From NCBI GenBank assembly GCA_903828515.1, contig CAIKMD010000001.1, forward strand, positions 1 to 64,000: a stretch of DNA of 64,000 nt, in the 5' to 3' direction. Positions 38,282-49,852 of this stretch are shown one piece after another. A program made the translations under genes and the position numbers. The DNA is from an uncultured Rhodospirillales bacterium (GTDB lineage Bacteria > Pseudomonadota > Alphaproteobacteria > ATCC43930 > CGMCC-115725). The stretch's first letter is position 1, and the number at the start of each line of letters is the position of its first letter. Below the pieces are notes generated by a model. The model was not told the origin of the DNA, searched no databases, and saw only the letters and a list, made by a program, of their open reading frames with translations.

Positions 38282-38610
38282 GCAAATACCACCCAGACCG
38301 CTGAGCCGAGAAGCTGCGTCGCGCACGCGCATGCCCCCGAAAGACGGAAGCCGTGACGATTGTTTATCTGGCGTGCAACGCATCTATACCCGATGTCAAA
38401 TGACTTTCCAAGTAACAAAATGATTTTGTATAGGAATATCTATACTTTATAAGAATTAACCAAGAAAAGATGGTTTATATTTCAATTCTATAGTTAACTT
38501 ATCTTTACCAAGATGGGGTGTAAACCGGAACGACACCGCCTGTGTAAAGACTCTTCGCCCAATCCGCGGCACGGGTTAAGGTCGGGTCAATCGGCATTGG
38601 GGGGACGAGA
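38282..38610. other. 329-base AT-rich divergent intergenic region
   Basis: This is the longest non-coding stretch in the central part. Its middle (38400-38520) is strikingly AT-rich for this genome, with several TATA-like runs (TATACTTTATAAG, GGTTTATATTTC). It must hold the promoters of the Prs operon (minus strand) and of the monooxygenase gene (plus strand). I looked for a sigma54 site (GG-N10-GC) on the Prs side and found none convincing. No RNA gene or ORF was recognised. A GGGGGGAC ribosome site precedes the monooxygenase ATG. Confidence 0.6.
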
Positions 38611-39660
38611 ATGAAATTCGGGTACTTCACGCTCAGCGACAATCACTACGAAAACAACACGCGCAGCCCGAACCAGTTCGTCGAAGACATTCTCACCGAA
38701 ACGCTGCACGCCGATGCGCTCGGCTATCACTCCGCCTGGATCGGCGAGCATCATTTCAGCTCGCTTGGCGTGCTCTCCTGCCCCGACCTCACACTCGCCT
38801 ATGCGGCGGCGCGGACCAAGACGATCCGCCTGGCGCCGGCGGTCACGGTCCTGCCGCTGCATCACCCGATCCGGGTCGCCGAGCAATGGGCGAGCCTCGA
38901 CCTGTTGAGCCATGGCCGGGTCGATTGGGCGGCGGGACGCGGTTACGATGCCCGCGAATACGAACCGTTCCATGTCTCGTTCGCCGAGAACCAGGCGATG
39001 TTCAACGAGGGCATGGAGGTCGTGCAAAAGCTTTGGGCGGGCAAAGGCCCGGTCACCCATAAGGGTAAATATTATTCATTCGAAGACATGACGATCACGC
39101 CGCAGCCGGTGCAGACGCCGATTCCGGCTTATGTCGCGTCGTTCTCCAAGCCCTCGATCGAACTGGCGGCCCGGCTCGGCTGCGGCCTCGTGGTCGCCCC
39201 GTTTGCCGCCGCGATGAGCTATGGCGGGCTGAAGCAGGTCGCCGACCTATATAAGGAGACCTGCATCAAGGCCGGCACCAAGCCCGGACGGCTGATCTGC
39301 AGCTATTTCACCCATTTCGCCGACACACCGGAACAGGAAGCGGCGCAGCGCGCGCGCCAGATCCGCTACTACAAGGAGTGCGTGATCCCGGCTTTTCCGA
39401 GCGACGCCGCCAAGGCGCCGCCCTCCTATCGCTATCTCGTCGAGATGACCGAACGGCTCCATCACGTGAAACCGCAAGACCTCACCGAGAATTCGGTCCT
39501 GCTGGGCTCGGCCCGCCAGATCACCGATACGCTGAAAAAGGTCGAGGCCGCCGGCTTCGACGAGGTGATCCTCTATTTCAACGTCGGCCTGAAGCCGCAC
39601 AGCCAGGTGAAGGACGAGATGTCGCGTTTTGCGGAAGAGGTTCGGCCCGCCTTCGCGTGA
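38611..39660 (+). CDS. luciferase-like flavin-dependent monooxygenase
   Basis: 349 residues with the bacterial luciferase-like TIM barrel: GYHSAWIGEHHFSS near residues 45-58, LAPAVTVLPLHHPIRVAEQWASLDLLSHGRVDWAAGRGYD split over 80-115, and a late GSARQITDTLKK block. It would use reduced FMN or F420 from a partner reductase to oxidise an unknown substrate. It converges on leuB with one base between the stops. It has its own promoter region in the AT-rich gap upstream. The substrate cannot be assigned. Confidence 0.88.
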   Translation: MKFGYFTLSDNHYENNTRSPNQFVEDILTETLHADALGYHSAWIGEHHFSSLGVLSCPDLTLAYAAARTKTIRLAPAVTVLPLHHPIRVAEQWASLDLLSHGRVDWAAGRGYDAREYEPFHVSFAENQAMFNEGMEVVQKLWAGKGPVTHKGKYYSFEDMTITPQPVQTPIPAYVASFSKPSIELAARLGCGLVVAPFAAAMSYGGLKQVADLYKETCIKAGTKPGRLICSYFTHFADTPEQEAAQRARQIRYYKECVIPAFPSDAAKAPPSYRYLVEMTERLHHVKPQDLTENSVLLGSARQITDTLKKVEAAGFDEVILYFNVGLKPHSQVKDEMSRFAEEVRPAFA

Positions 39661-39661
39661 G

Positions 39662-40771
<1,110 letters not shown>

Positions 40772-40797
40772 GCGCGTCGTTCCTTAGTTCAGAATTT

Positions 40798-41403
40798 TCA
40801 AAGCCAGGGCTGGCTGATGCGGCGCTTCGCCTCGTAGGAGGTGATCTTGGTCTCCTTCTTGAGCGTCAGGCCGACATCGTCGAGTCCGTTCAAGAGGCAA
40901 TCCTTGAGGAACGGATCGATATCGAATTTCACCGTGCCACCATCGGGACGGGTGATGGTCTGGCTTGCGAGGTCGACGGTCATGCGCGCGTTGGCGCCTT
41001 TCTTGGCGTCGTCCATCAGTTCGTTGACGATCGCGGGCGGCAGCTTGATCAACAGCATGCCGTTCTTGAAGCTGTTGTTATAAAAAATATCGGCGAAGGA
41101 CGGCGCGATCACGCAGGTGATGCCGAAATCCATCAGCGCCCACGGCGCGTGTTCGCGCGACGAGCCGCAGCCGAAATTCTCGCCCGCGACCAGGATTTTC
41201 GTCTGGCGATAGGCCGGCTGATTGAGAACGAAATCCGGCTTTTCCGATCCATCGTCGTTGTACCGCAGCTCCTCGAACAGCGCTTTGCCGAGGCCGGTAC
41301 GCTCGACCGTCTTCAGATGCTGTTTCGGGATGATCTTGTCGGTATCGACGTTGATGATCGGCAGCGGCGCCGCGACGCCGGTGAGGCTGGTGAACTTTTC
41401 CAT
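40798..41403 (-). CDS. leuD: 3-isopropylmalate dehydratase small subunit
   Basis: 201 residues from the ATG at 41401-41403; a longer open frame upstream is ignored. It keeps [30 protein letters not shown] and FNNS-like [14 protein letters not shown], the swivel domain that closes on the LeuC iron-sulfur site. With LeuC it isomerises 2- to 3-isopropylmalate. It is separated from leuC by an opposite-strand gene, so it probably has its own promoter. Confidence 0.96.
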   Translation of the reverse strand: MEKFTSLTGVAAPLPIINVDTDKIIPKQHLKTVERTGLGKALFEELRYNDDGSEKPDFVLNQPAYRQTKILVAGENFGCGSSREHAPWALMDFGITCVIAPSFADIFYNNSFKNGMLLIKLPPAIVNELMDDAKKGANARMTVDLASQTITRPDGGTVKFDIDPFLKDCLLNGLDDVGLTLKKETKITSYEAKRRISQPWL

Positions 41404-41480
41404 GAAAGACCTCGTTGGGAAAGCGCGCGATTGATACGGGAGGGCTGGATTTAACACAAGCGAGAGCACACATTGAAACG

Positions 41481-41798
41481 ATGAGCGAGCGCGACGATCC
41501 TTCCCGCCCCGAACAAGAAATCATTCCGCCCGGCCAGCCGACACAATGGCAGGACGGTCGTGCGGCAAAGAACCAGCCGCGTGGTTTCGTTTGGACCAGT
41601 GCCGGACCGGGCGTGCGCAGCGCGCAGTTTCAGTTCCATCGCCCCGGCCCGCTCGGCCTTTTCATCATCTTCCTCGCGCTTGCCGCGGCGGCAGGCCTCG
41701 CCCTTTTGCTGTTCGTGGGCCTGGCCGTGATCCTGGTGCCGGTGCTCGGCGCGCTGATCCTGATCGGCATCGTCGCCGGGATCGTGCGCCGGCTTTAA
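41481..41798 (+). CDS. small membrane protein between leuD and leuC
   Basis: 105 residues from ATG 41481 (an upstream open frame over leuD's leader is discounted). A polar, Pro/Gln-rich N-terminus (1-55) is followed by two adjoining hydrophobic stretches ([20 protein letters not shown] and [20 protein letters not shown]). It is on the plus strand, convergent with leuC and overlapping its last four bases. Probably an inner-membrane protein; I do not recognise the family. Confidence 0.65.
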   Translation: MSERDDPSRPEQEIIPPGQPTQWQDGRAAKNQPRGFVWTSAGPGVRSAQFQFHRPGPLGLFIIFLALAAAAGLALLLFVGLAVILVPVLGALILIGIVAGIVRRL

Positions 41799-43201
41799 CC
41801 CAGATCCCGGACGTCGGCGAGCTTGCCGGCGATCGCCGAGGCTGCGGCCATCGCCGGGCTCATCAGATGGGTGCGCCCGTTGCGACCCTGACGGCCTTCG
41901 AAATTGCGGTTCGAGGTCGAGGCGCAACGTTCGCCCGGCTCGAGCTTGTCGGCATTCATCGCGAGGCACATCGAGCAACCCGGCTCACGCCATTCGAATC
42001 CGGCTTCGATGAAGATCTTATCGAGGCCTTCTTCCTCGGCCTGATGCTTGACGAGGCCCGAACCCGGCACGACCAATGCGTTGACGCCCGCCGCGACCTT
42101 GCGACCTTTGGCGACGACGGACGCGGCGCGCAGATCCTCGATCCGGCCATTCGTGCAAGAACCGATGAAGGCCCGTTGGATCGTCACCTCCTTCAGCGGC
42201 GTGCCGGGCTTGAGGCCCATATATTCGAGCGAGCGTTCCATCGACTGGCGCTCCATCTCGTCAGGCTCGTCCGCCGGGTTCGGCACGACGCCGGTGATCG
42301 GCAGCACGTCTTGCGGGCTGGTGCCCCAGGTCACTTGCGGCACGAGTTTCGACGCATCGAGCCGTACTTCGGTGTCGTATTTGGCGTCCGGATCGGACGG
42401 CAGCGACTTCCAATAGGCCAAGGCCTGTTCCCATGCGCCGGCCTTCGGCGCCGAAGGGCGACCTTTCATGTACTCGAACGTGGTCTCGTCGGGCGCGATG
42501 AGTCCGGCGCGCGCGCCCGCCTCGATCGACATGTTGCAGACCGTCATCCGGCCTTCCATCGAGAGCTTGCGGATCGCCGAACCGGCATATTCAATGACGT
42601 GGCCGGTGCCGCCGGCGGTGCCGATCTCGCCGATGATGGCGAGGATCAGATCCTTCGCGGTCATGCCGAAGCCGAGTTCGCCGTCGACCGCGACCAGCAT
42701 GTTCTTGGCGCGGCGCTGCAGCAGCGTCTGGGTCGCGAGCACATGCTCGACCTCGGAGGTACCGATGCCGAAGGCGAGCGCGCCAAACGCGCCATGCGTC
42801 GCGGTGTGGCTGTCGCCGCACACGATCGTCATGCCGGGTTGGGTCAGGCCCTGCTCGGGCCCGATGATGTGGACGATGCCCTGGCGGATATCGTTCATGC
42901 CGAAATAAGGAATGCCGAATTCCTTGACGTTGCGTTCGAGCGTCTCGACCTGGAACCGCGATTCCGCTTCGGCGATGCCTTTCGAGCGATCGGTCGTCGG
43001 CACGTTGTGATCGGCGGTGGCGATCGTCGCCAGCGGCTGACGCACTTTGCGGCCCGAGTTGCGCAGACCCGAAAAGGCCTGCGGACTCGTGACCTCATGC
43101 ACCAGATGCCGGTCGATATAGAGCAGACAGGTCCCGTCGGGCTGCTGGTCGACGAGGTGACTGTCCCAGATCTTGTCGAAGAGCGTACGCGGTGTCGCCA
43201 T
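41795..43201 (-). CDS. leuC: 3-isopropylmalate dehydratase large subunit
   Basis: 468 residues, full length. Aconitase-family 4Fe-4S enzyme with the cluster cysteines in FIGSCTNGR and [10 protein letters not shown], plus [21 protein letters not shown]. It pairs with LeuD. It lies 11 bases after rplS, at the end of the ffh-rpsP-rimM-trmD-rplS run, a typical alphaproteobacterial arrangement. Confidence 0.97.
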   Translation of the reverse strand: MATPRTLFDKIWDSHLVDQQPDGTCLLYIDRHLVHEVTSPQAFSGLRNSGRKVRQPLATIATADHNVPTTDRSKGIAEAESRFQVETLERNVKEFGIPYFGMNDIRQGIVHIIGPEQGLTQPGMTIVCGDSHTATHGAFGALAFGIGTSEVEHVLATQTLLQRRAKNMLVAVDGELGFGMTAKDLILAIIGEIGTAGGTGHVIEYAGSAIRKLSMEGRMTVCNMSIEAGARAGLIAPDETTFEYMKGRPSAPKAGAWEQALAYWKSLPSDPDAKYDTEVRLDASKLVPQVTWGTSPQDVLPITGVVPNPADEPDEMERQSMERSLEYMGLKPGTPLKEVTIQRAFIGSCTNGRIEDLRAASVVAKGRKVAAGVNALVVPGSGLVKHQAEEEGLDKIFIEAGFEWREPGCSMCLAMNADKLEPGERCASTSNRNFEGRQGRNGRTHLMSPAMAAASAIAGKLADVRDLG

Positions 43202-43212
43202 GAACGAATTCC

Positions 43213-43617
43213 TTAAGAGGCCTTTTCAGTGCTCGCTGCCGGCGTCTCGTCGACGATTTCACGAGCGCGCTCGGTGATGCGGGCCGCCTTGCCGGTCAGG
43301 CCACGCAGGTAATAGAGCTTCGCGCGGCGCACCGCGCCGCGACGCACGACCTCGATCAGGGTCACGCGCGGCGAATAGAGCGGGAAGATACGTTCCACCC
43401 CTTCGCCATACGAAATCTTGCGCAGGGTGAAGTTGGAGTTGATCCCCGAATTCTTGCGCGCGATGCAGACGCCTTCGAAGGCTTGAACGCGCTCGCGCTC
43501 GCCTTCGATCACCTTGACGCTGACCCGCAATGTGTCCCCGGGCCGGAATTCCGGCACGGCGCGCGCCGCCGCAAGCTTTTCGAGCTGTTCGTGTTCGAGC
43601 GATTGCAGAATATTCAT
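43213..43617 (-). CDS. rplS: 50S ribosomal protein bL19
   Basis: 134 residues with [53 protein letters not shown] and [16 protein letters not shown], all diagnostic of bL19, plus a short C-terminal extension. It sits at the 30S-50S interface. It follows trmD by 15 bases. Confidence 0.97.
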   Translation of the reverse strand: MNILQSLEHEQLEKLAAARAVPEFRPGDTLRVSVKVIEGERERVQAFEGVCIARKNSGINSNFTLRKISYGEGVERIFPLYSPRVTLIEVVRRGAVRRAKLYYLRGLTGKAARITERAREIVDETPAASTEKAS

Positions 43618-43632
43618 ATTGGCCTCCGACCT

Positions 43633-44340
43633 TTAATTTTCATCCGTCCCGCTCACCCGAGCGAGATATTGTTGCCACAAATCCGGGCGGCGCTCGCGCG
43701 TCACCTGTTCCGCTTGCGCCGAGCGCCAGCGGCGAATGTTTTCGTGATGCCCACTCAGCAGAATCTCGGGCACCGTATGGCCCTGCCATTCCTGGGGGCG
43801 CGTGTAATGGGGGTATTCGAGCAATCCCCGCTGGAAACTTTCTTCATCGAGCGTCTCGATCGCGCCGATCACACCGGGCAGCAAGCGCACACAGGCATCG
43901 ATCAGCGCAATCGCCGCCGGCTCGCCGCCCGAGAGAACGAAATCGCCCAAGCTGATTTCTTCGATCCGATGCGCGTCGATCACCCGTTGGTCGATGCCTT
44001 CGAACCGCCCGCACAGCAGCCGCACGCCCGGCCCCGACGCGAGTTCGGTCACCCGCATCTGGTCGAGTTTCTTGCCGCGCGGCGAGAGACAGATCACCGG
44101 TCCCGGCCGTGCCGTATTGGTCAGCGCGGCATCGATCACATCGGGCCGCATCACCATGCCCGGCCCGCCACCGAACGGCGAATCATCGACCGAACGGTGC
44201 TTGTCGCGCGCGAAGCTTCGGATGTCGACGGCATCGAGTTGCCACAGACCGTCGGCCAAGGCCTTGCCCGCCAGCGAATGCGCCAAAGGACCCGGAAACA
44301 TCTCCGGGAAGATCGTCAGTACCGTCGCGGTCCAGTTCAT
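43633..44340 (-). CDS. trmD: tRNA (guanine37-N1)-methyltransferase
   Basis: 235 residues. It methylates G37 of tRNAs with a G at position 36, preventing frameshifts. SPOUT-fold motifs are present: [58 protein letters not shown] and [12 protein letters not shown]. Its start overlaps the rimM stop (ATGA). Confidence 0.97.
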   Translation of the reverse strand: MNWTATVLTIFPEMFPGPLAHSLAGKALADGLWQLDAVDIRSFARDKHRSVDDSPFGGGPGMVMRPDVIDAALTNTARPGPVICLSPRGKKLDQMRVTELASGPGVRLLCGRFEGIDQRVIDAHRIEEISLGDFVLSGGEPAAIALIDACVRLLPGVIGAIETLDEESFQRGLLEYPHYTRPQEWQGHTVPEILLSGHHENIRRWRSAQAEQVTRERRPDLWQQYLARVSGTDEN

Positions 44341-44900
44341 CGCACGTCTTCCTCGTGCGGTGGATCGACAACGATCCGGCCGCCGGCGACATCGACCACC
44401 GGTACGGCAGCGCCGGTGAACGGAATGATGGTCGACTTGCCGTCCGGCAGCGCGATCTCGAGACTGGCGCCCGCGCCGAAATCATGCACGGCGGCGACCG
44501 TCCCGAAAACGCTGCCGTCTTTCAGCATCGCGGCAAGGCCAACCAGATCGGCGTAATAGAACTCGTCCGGATCGGTTGCGGGCAGTGCCGCCCGTGGCAC
44601 ATAAAGGCGTAGACCCTTCAAGCCCTCGGCGGCGTTGCGGTCGGCGATACCCGCGATGCGCGCGATCAGCACGCCTTTGGCTTCGCCGACGAGTTCCAAT
44701 TCGAACCGCCGCGTGCCGCGCTCGTCTTCGAGCGGACCGTAATCGGCGATCGCATTCGGCTCGGCCGTGAAGCTCTTGATCCGCACCTGACCCCGAACGC
44801 CCTGCGCACCGGTTACGACGCCCAGGCACAGGCGCGCAGATTGCGCCACGCCCTCCGCCGGGTCGGTCGTAACGGTCGATAATGCGCGGGCCATCGGCAT
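44337..44900 (-). CDS. rimM: ribosome maturation factor RimM
   Basis: 187 residues from the ATG at 44898-44900; a second ATG at 44894 is possible. The N-terminal RimM domain has [20 protein letters not shown], and the PRC-barrel part has [10 protein letters not shown]. It binds ribosomal protein uS19 during 30S maturation. It follows rpsP by 11 bases in the usual order. Confidence 0.95.
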   Translation of the reverse strand: MPMARALSTVTTDPAEGVAQSARLCLGVVTGAQGVRGQVRIKSFTAEPNAIADYGPLEDERGTRRFELELVGEAKGVLIARIAGIADRNAAEGLKGLRLYVPRAALPATDPDEFYYADLVGLAAMLKDGSVFGTVAAVHDFGAGASLEIALPDGKSTIIPFTGAAVPVVDVAGGRIVVDPPHEEDVR

Positions 44901-44911
44901 CAAATGTCAGC

Positions 44912-45289
44912 TCAGGTGGCGGGCGCTTCGGCGGGAGCCGCAGCGGCAGCAGTGGCAGCCGCTTCAGCCGCCTTGGCGCGCTCTTGCGCCTTTGCCTTCG
45001 GCGCCGATTTGTTCGGCCGCTCGTGATGGGCGGGCTTCGGACGCAGGCCGGCATCACCCAGGAAGCGCGCGACGCGCTCGCTCGGCAAGGCACCGACTTT
45101 CAGCCAATGCTCGACCCGCTCGTTCTTCATCACGATGCGATCGGGGTGATCCTTGTCGAGCATCGGGTTGTAGGTACCGAGCTTCTCGATGAAGCGGCCA
45201 TCGCGCGGGCTGCGCGAGTCCGCGACCACGATCGAATAGAACGGCCGCTTCTTGGCTCCGCCGCGCGACATACGAATCTTGAGACCCAT
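44912..45289 (-). CDS. rpsP: 30S ribosomal protein bS16
   Basis: 125 residues. The core (1-80) has [38 protein letters not shown] and [20 protein letters not shown]. The remaining 45 residues are an Ala/Lys-rich tail, common in alphaproteobacteria and absent from the shorter E. coli protein. It follows ffh by 27 bases. Confidence 0.97.
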   Translation of the reverse strand: MGLKIRMSRGGAKKRPFYSIVVADSRSPRDGRFIEKLGTYNPMLDKDHPDRIVMKNERVEHWLKVGALPSERVARFLGDAGLRPKPAHHERPNKSAPKAKAQERAKAAEAAATAAAAAPAEAPAT

Positions 45290-45316
45290 GAACTCTCCTT
45301 GCCTCTAATACCGTGA

Positions 45317-46687
45317 TTAATGTTGTTGTCGTCCGCCGCCCGGCAGCAACGCTTGGATGCCGTGCCGCTGTAAACCCTTCTGACCGAGCTTGTTCATCCG
45401 CTTCATCATGTCGGCCATGTCTTGGTACTGCTTCAAAAGCCGGTTGATCTCCGGCACCGAAGTACCCGAGCCGGCCGCGATCCGACGCCGGCGCGACGCG
45501 TCGAGCACTTTCGGATTGCGCTTTTCGGTCTTGGTCATCGACGAGATGATCGCCTCTTGGCGTTTCAGCATCGATTCGTCGATCTTCGCTTCGCTGAGCT
45601 GCTTCTTCACTTTGTTGATGCCGGGCAGCATTCCCATGATGCCGCCCATGCCGCCCATCTTGCGGATCTGCTTCAACTGGCCGGCCAGATCGTCGAGATC
45701 GAAGCTGCCCTTCTGCATCTTCTTGGCGAGCTTCTCGGCTTCCTCGCGGTCGATGTTCTCGGCGGCTTTCTCGACCAGGCCAACCACGTCGCCCATGCCG
45801 AGGATGCGGCCGGCAATTCGCGAGGCCTGAAACGCCTCGAGCGCGTCGAGCTTTTCGCCCGTGCCCATGAACTTGATCGGCTGGCCGGTGACGGCGCGCA
45901 TCGAAAGCGCGGCGCCGCCGCGTGAATCACCATCGACGCGGGTCAGCACGATGCCGGTGATGCCGACCCGTTCGGCAAAGCTTTTGGCGAGATTGACCGC
46001 GTCCTGGCCGGTCAGCGCATCCGCAACCAACAACGTCTCGGTCGGCTGAGTCGCGTCACGCACCGCCGCGACTTCCTGCATCAGCATCTCGTCGATGTGG
46101 AGACGGCCGGCGGTATCGAGAATGAGAACGTCATAACCTTCGCGCCGCCCGACATCGAGCGCGCGCTTGGCGATCGCGACCGGCCGCTCCAGCGCCACCA
46201 CCGGCAGGGACGTGACGTTCACCTGTTTGGCCAGAATGGCGAGCTGTTCCTGCGCCGCCGGGCGATTGACGTCGAGCGAGGCAAGCAAGACCTTGCGCTT
46301 CTCGCGCTCTTTCAAGAGACGCGCGAGCTTCGCCGAGGTGGTGGTTTTGCCCGAGCCTTGCAGGCCGACCATCATCACGACGACCGGGGGCACCGCGTTG
46401 AGATTGAGCGCGCCGGCACTGTCGGAGCCGAGCGTCTCGACCAGATGGTCGTGAACGATCTTGACCACCATCTGCGCCGGCGAGACCGAACGCAGCACGT
46501 CCTGGCCGACCGCCTTGGCGCGCACGCCGTCGACGAATTGCTTGACCACCGGTAGCGCCACGTCCGCCTCGAGCAGCGCGACCCGGATTTCCCGCATCGC
46601 CGCATCGACGTCGGCTTCGGTCAGCGCGCCGTGGCGGCGCAGCCGATCGAACAGGTCGTTGAAGCGATTGCCTAATCCGTCGAACAT
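45317..46687 (-). CDS. ffh: signal recognition particle protein Ffh
   Basis: 456 residues from the ATG at 46685-46687 (MFDGLGNRF); a TTG seven codons earlier would also open the frame but is less likely. N and G domains show GLQGSGKTTTSAKLA, DTAGRLHIDE and the TRVDGDSRGGAALS region; the M domain is methionine- and glycine-rich (GGMGGIMGMLPGINK) and binds SRP RNA and signal peptides. It targets inner-membrane proteins with FtsY, which is 3 kb away on the other strand. No 4.5S RNA gene was seen. Confidence 0.97.
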   Translation of the reverse strand: MFDGLGNRFNDLFDRLRRHGALTEADVDAAMREIRVALLEADVALPVVKQFVDGVRAKAVGQDVLRSVSPAQMVVKIVHDHLVETLGSDSAGALNLNAVPPVVVMMVGLQGSGKTTTSAKLARLLKEREKRKVLLASLDVNRPAAQEQLAILAKQVNVTSLPVVALERPVAIAKRALDVGRREGYDVLILDTAGRLHIDEMLMQEVAAVRDATQPTETLLVADALTGQDAVNLAKSFAERVGITGIVLTRVDGDSRGGAALSMRAVTGQPIKFMGTGEKLDALEAFQASRIAGRILGMGDVVGLVEKAAENIDREEAEKLAKKMQKGSFDLDDLAGQLKQIRKMGGMGGIMGMLPGINKVKKQLSEAKIDESMLKRQEAIISSMTKTEKRNPKVLDASRRRRIAAGSGTSVPEINRLLKQYQDMADMMKRMNKLGQKGLQRHGIQALLPGGGRQQH

Positions 46688-46846
46688 GCGGCCGAACCTG
46701 GTCTCCAAAGCGAACGAGGCCAGTGCGCGATACTCGCGGACTGGCTGGCCCTCGTGGGGCGAAATAGCGTCGAAAGCTTCCGGGGAAGCGGCCGAGAAAC
46801 TAGGCGGGCCAGGCCCTTATGTCAATTCGGGAACGGCATCCAGCGG

Positions 46847-47146
46847 TCAGGGCGACGGCGGTGCAGTCGCCGGGCGCGGCGGCGGGGCATTGGCGTCGAG
46901 GAGCTGGCCACCCCGGCAGATCATCAACTGGCCGCCGACGGTTTGGCGCTGACCTTCGTCGAAATGGACCGGACGCTGACTGTTGTTCTTGCCGACACCC
47001 GTGATCACGATGTCGCAGCCGGTCGGGCCGAGATTATGCTGCTCGTAATGGGTGGCGCCCTGGCTCGCGTTTTGCGCCGCCACCGGTCCGCTTGCCACGA
47101 TCAGGGCCGCGGCTGCAAAGCTCATCGCGCTAATAACCAAACGCAT
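46847..47146 (-). CDS. small secreted hypothetical protein
   Basis: 99 residues from the ATG at 47144-47146, with a clear ribosome site GGGAGG. Signal peptide MRLVISAMSFAAAALIVASGPVAAQ, then a mature part of about 75 residues with two cysteines (TGCDIVITG, MICRGG) that could form a disulfide, ending in a Pro-rich tail. No recognisable family. It lies in the gap upstream of ffh and is divergent from another secreted protein gene. Confidence 0.6.
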   Translation of the reverse strand: MRLVISAMSFAAAALIVASGPVAAQNASQGATHYEQHNLGPTGCDIVITGVGKNNSQRPVHFDEGQRQTVGGQLMICRGGQLLDANAPPPRPATAPPSP

Positions 47147-47289
47147 GTGTTTCCTCCCTATCCACAATTCGACGTGCCTTTATTCGAACACAATAATAAC
47201 ACCGCTTTTCCTTGGAGTAGAGAGCCGCACGCGACGTTGTCCTGATGTCTCGCCTTGAGACGAACAACCAACACAGGACTCCCCCTCCC

Positions 47290-47682
47290 ATGACGACCAA
47301 ATTCGCCCTCCAAACCTTGGCGTTTGCTGGCATTCTCGCGGTTTCGGGCTTGCCCGCCTTCGCCGCGGACATGGCCCCGGCCAACCCGGTTCCGAGCCCG
47401 GCGATTCACAGCGACACCAACACCAAAGCGACCGTCCCCGGCGTTTCCGCTTCGACGAACACCAAGGTCAAGACCGAAGCGATGATCAACAAGGACAAGG
47501 CGGTCAGCAAAGACAAGAAGGTGCTCAAGGACAGCAAGACCGTCAAAAAGCTGCCCACCGAGCAGGTCGCGCAGCATCCGACGGCCGCTCCTTCGATCCC
47601 AGCGGTCCCGGCGAAGTCGATCCCGGCCCCGGCGGCCTCGACCAGCATCAACGGTTCGGCGGGCGCGACGGTCAGCCACTAA
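47290..47682 (+). CDS. small secreted Lys/Thr/Ala-rich hypothetical protein
   Basis: 130 residues from ATG 47290, giving a signal peptide ending FAADMA. The mature protein is low-complexity: Thr/Ser/Asn, then a Lys/Asp-rich stretch (NKDKAVSKDKKVLKDSKTVK), then a Pro/Ala-rich tail. It has no catalytic motif and looks intrinsically disordered. A ribosome site is weak (AGGA, 12 bases upstream). A strong terminator follows. Confidence 0.55.
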   Translation: MTTKFALQTLAFAGILAVSGLPAFAADMAPANPVPSPAIHSDTNTKATVPGVSASTNTKVKTEAMINKDKAVSKDKKVLKDSKTVKKLPTEQVAQHPTAAPSIPAVPAKSIPAPAASTSINGSAGATVSH

Positions 47683-47723
47683 CTTCGCCGTCCTTCCCGA
47701 CCTCTTTCCGAGAACTTTCGCGG

Positions 47724-47750
47724 CGCGGGGCCCTCGTGGCCCCGCGTTTC
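47724..47750 (+). terminator. rho-independent terminator
   Basis: Perfect 9-bp stem CGCGGGGCC (47724-47732) and GGCCCCGCG (47738-47746), loop CTCGT, then TTTC. It ends the secreted Lys-rich protein transcript 42 bases after the stop and precedes dapF. Confidence 0.8.
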
Positions 47751-47770
47751 GTCGCGTACTATAAGGCGGC

Positions 47771-48607
47771 ATGTCCGCCGCCCTTCCTTTCCTGAAAATG
47801 CATGGTCTCGGCAATGATTTCGTCGTGATCGACGGACGCGCCCGCGCGCTCGCACTGGGCGGCGCAGCGGCGCGGGCGATCGCCGACCGTCATCGCGGCG
47901 TCGGCTGCGATCAGATCCTGGTCATCGAACCCGCAAAAAATTCCACGGCCGATGCCTTCATGCGCATCCACAATGCCGACGGCAGCGAGGCCGAGGCTTG
48001 CGGCAACGGCGCGCGCTGCATCGCCGCGCATCTCATGTGGGAAGACGGGCGCGACAGCATCACCATCGAAACCCTCGGCGGCATGCTGACGGCGACCAGT
48101 GCGGGCGATCATCGCGTCGCGGTCGACATGGGCGCGCCGCATCTCGAGTGGCGCGACATTCCGCTGGCGCGCGAATGCGATACGTTGCATGTGCCGTTGG
48201 TGCTCGGCGCGCTCAGCGATCCGGTCGCCACCAGCATGGGCAATCCGCACGCGACTTTTTTCGTGCCCGATGTCGCCGCGATCGATATCGCGACGCTGGG
48301 GCCGCAACTCGAACACGACGCGATGTTTCCCGCCCGCGCCAATATCGGTGTCGCGCAAATCCTCTCGCGCGACCGGATCCGCCTGCGTGTCTGGGAACGC
48401 GGCGACGGACTGACGCTGGCCTGCGGCAGCGGCGCATGCGCGGCCTTGGTCGGCGCGGCGCGGCGCGGCCTGACCGAACGTCGCGCCGAGATGATCCTCG
48501 ACGGCGGCAGCCTCGACATCGATTGGCGCGATGACGGACACGTCATCATGACGGGACCGGTCGCGACCAGTTTCGCCGGCATGATCGATCCGTCGCTGCT
48601 CGGCTGA
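47771..48607 (+). CDS. dapF: diaminopimelate epimerase
   Basis: 278 residues. It interconverts LL- and meso-diaminopimelate for lysine and peptidoglycan synthesis. The two catalytic cysteines are in [16 protein letters not shown] and LACGSGACA, with the start [12 protein letters not shown] intact. It is first of a run with mtaB and ftsY, six bases apart from mtaB. Confidence 0.96.
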   Translation: MSAALPFLKMHGLGNDFVVIDGRARALALGGAAARAIADRHRGVGCDQILVIEPAKNSTADAFMRIHNADGSEAEACGNGARCIAAHLMWEDGRDSITIETLGGMLTATSAGDHRVAVDMGAPHLEWRDIPLARECDTLHVPLVLGALSDPVATSMGNPHATFFVPDVAAIDIATLGPQLEHDAMFPARANIGVAQILSRDRIRLRVWERGDGLTLACGSGACAALVGAARRGLTERRAEMILDGGSLDIDWRDDGHVIMTGPVATSFAGMIDPSLLG

Positions 48608-48613
48608 TCCGCG

Positions 48614-49852
48614 ATGCCGCCCACCATCCTGACGTTCGGCTGCCGGCTCAACGCCTTTGAATCCGAGGTGATCCGCGGCCACGCGCAAAAAGCCGGGCTC
48701 GACGACGCGATCATCGTCAACACCTGCGCCGTGACGCAGGAAGCCGAGCGTCAGGCGCGTCAGGCGATTCGCCGCGCCCGGCGCGAGCATCCACATGCCC
48801 GCCTCATCGTCACCGGCTGCGCCGCGCAGATCGATCCGACAGCCTATGCCGCGATGAGCGAGGTCGATCTCGTCCTCGGCAATGACGAGAAGCTCAAGGC
48901 CGAGAGTTACAGCAATACCATGCCGCGCGTCGCGGTCGGCGACATCATGGCGTTGACGGAAACCGCAGCCCATCTGATCGACGGATTCGAGAACCGCGCC
49001 CGCGCCTTCATCGAAGTACAGCAAGGCTGCGATCATCGCTGCACCTTCTGCATCATTCCCTTTGGCCGCGGCAACAGCCGTTCGGTGCCGATGGGCGACA
49101 TCGTGCATCAGGCGCGCGAACTCGTCGCCAAAGGCGTCAACGAAATCGTGTTGACCGGGGTCGATCTCACGGGCTTCGGCGGCGATCTTCCCGGTGCGCC
49201 GCGCCTCGGCCAGCTCTGCCGGCGGTTGCTGGCGCTGGTGCCGGACCTGAAACGCTTGCGGCTGTCGTCGCTCGATCCGGTCGAGATCGACGACGATCTA
49301 TGGCGATTGATCGCCGAAGAGCCGCGCCTGCTGCCGCATCTGCATCTATCGATCCAGGCCGGCGACGATATGATTCTGAAACGGATGAAGCGGCGCCATA
49401 GCCGCGCGCAAGCGATCGAGGCCTGCACGCGCGCGACCGGCCTGCGCCCTGGTATTGCACTGGGCGCCGATCTGATCGCGGGATTTCCGACCGAGGACGA
49501 TGCGATGTTCGCGCGTTCCCTCGCGCTGATCGAGGAGGCCGCGCTCGATTACCTTCATGTCTTTCCCTACAGCGCGCGTCCGGGCACCCCCGCTGCGCGG
49601 ATGCCGCAACTTCCGCACGTCGTCGTGCGCGAACGCGCGGCACGTTTGCGCGAAGCCGGCGCCAACGCTCTCGCGCGATCCCTTGCCGCGCGGGTCGGAT
49701 CGCGCGCCGACGTGCTGGTCGAACAACCCGGCTTCGGCCGTACCGAACATTACGCACCGGTCAAGTTCGCCGGCGACGCGCCGAGCGGCGCGGTGATCGC
49801 GGTGACGCTCGACCGCGCCGCACCCGACATGCTTCACGGGCAAGCCGCATGA
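48614..49852 (+). CDS. mtaB: tRNA t6A37 methylthiotransferase MtaB
   Basis: 412 residues, a radical-SAM MiaB-family enzyme that adds a methylthio group to t6A37 in tRNAs reading ANN codons. UPF0004 domain with FGCRLNAFESEV and NTCAVTQEAERQARQ; radical-SAM cluster motif C-x3-C-x2-C in GCDHRCTFCIIPFGRG; then HLHLSIQAGDD and FPYSARPGTPAARM. Its stop overlaps the ftsY ATG (ATGA). Confidence 0.92.
   Translation: MPPTILTFGCRLNAFESEVIRGHAQKAGLDDAIIVNTCAVTQEAERQARQAIRRARREHPHARLIVTGCAAQIDPTAYAAMSEVDLVLGNDEKLKAESYSNTMPRVAVGDIMALTETAAHLIDGFENRARAFIEVQQGCDHRCTFCIIPFGRGNSRSVPMGDIVHQARELVAKGVNEIVLTGVDLTGFGGDLPGAPRLGQLCRRLLALVPDLKRLRLSSLDPVEIDDDLWRLIAEEPRLLPHLHLSIQAGDDMILKRMKRRHSRAQAIEACTRATGLRPGIALGADLIAGFPTEDDAMFARSLALIEEAALDYLHVFPYSARPGTPAARMPQLPHVVVRERAARLREAGANALARSLAARVGSRADVLVEQPGFGRTEHYAPVKFAGDAPSGAVIAVTLDRAAPDMLHGQAA

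Noticed and set aside
38282-38610. sigma54 promoter for PrsR in the AT-rich gap
   Set aside because: Inspection on both strands showed no GG-N10-GC pair with the flanking TGGCAC/TTGC bases at the right spacing.
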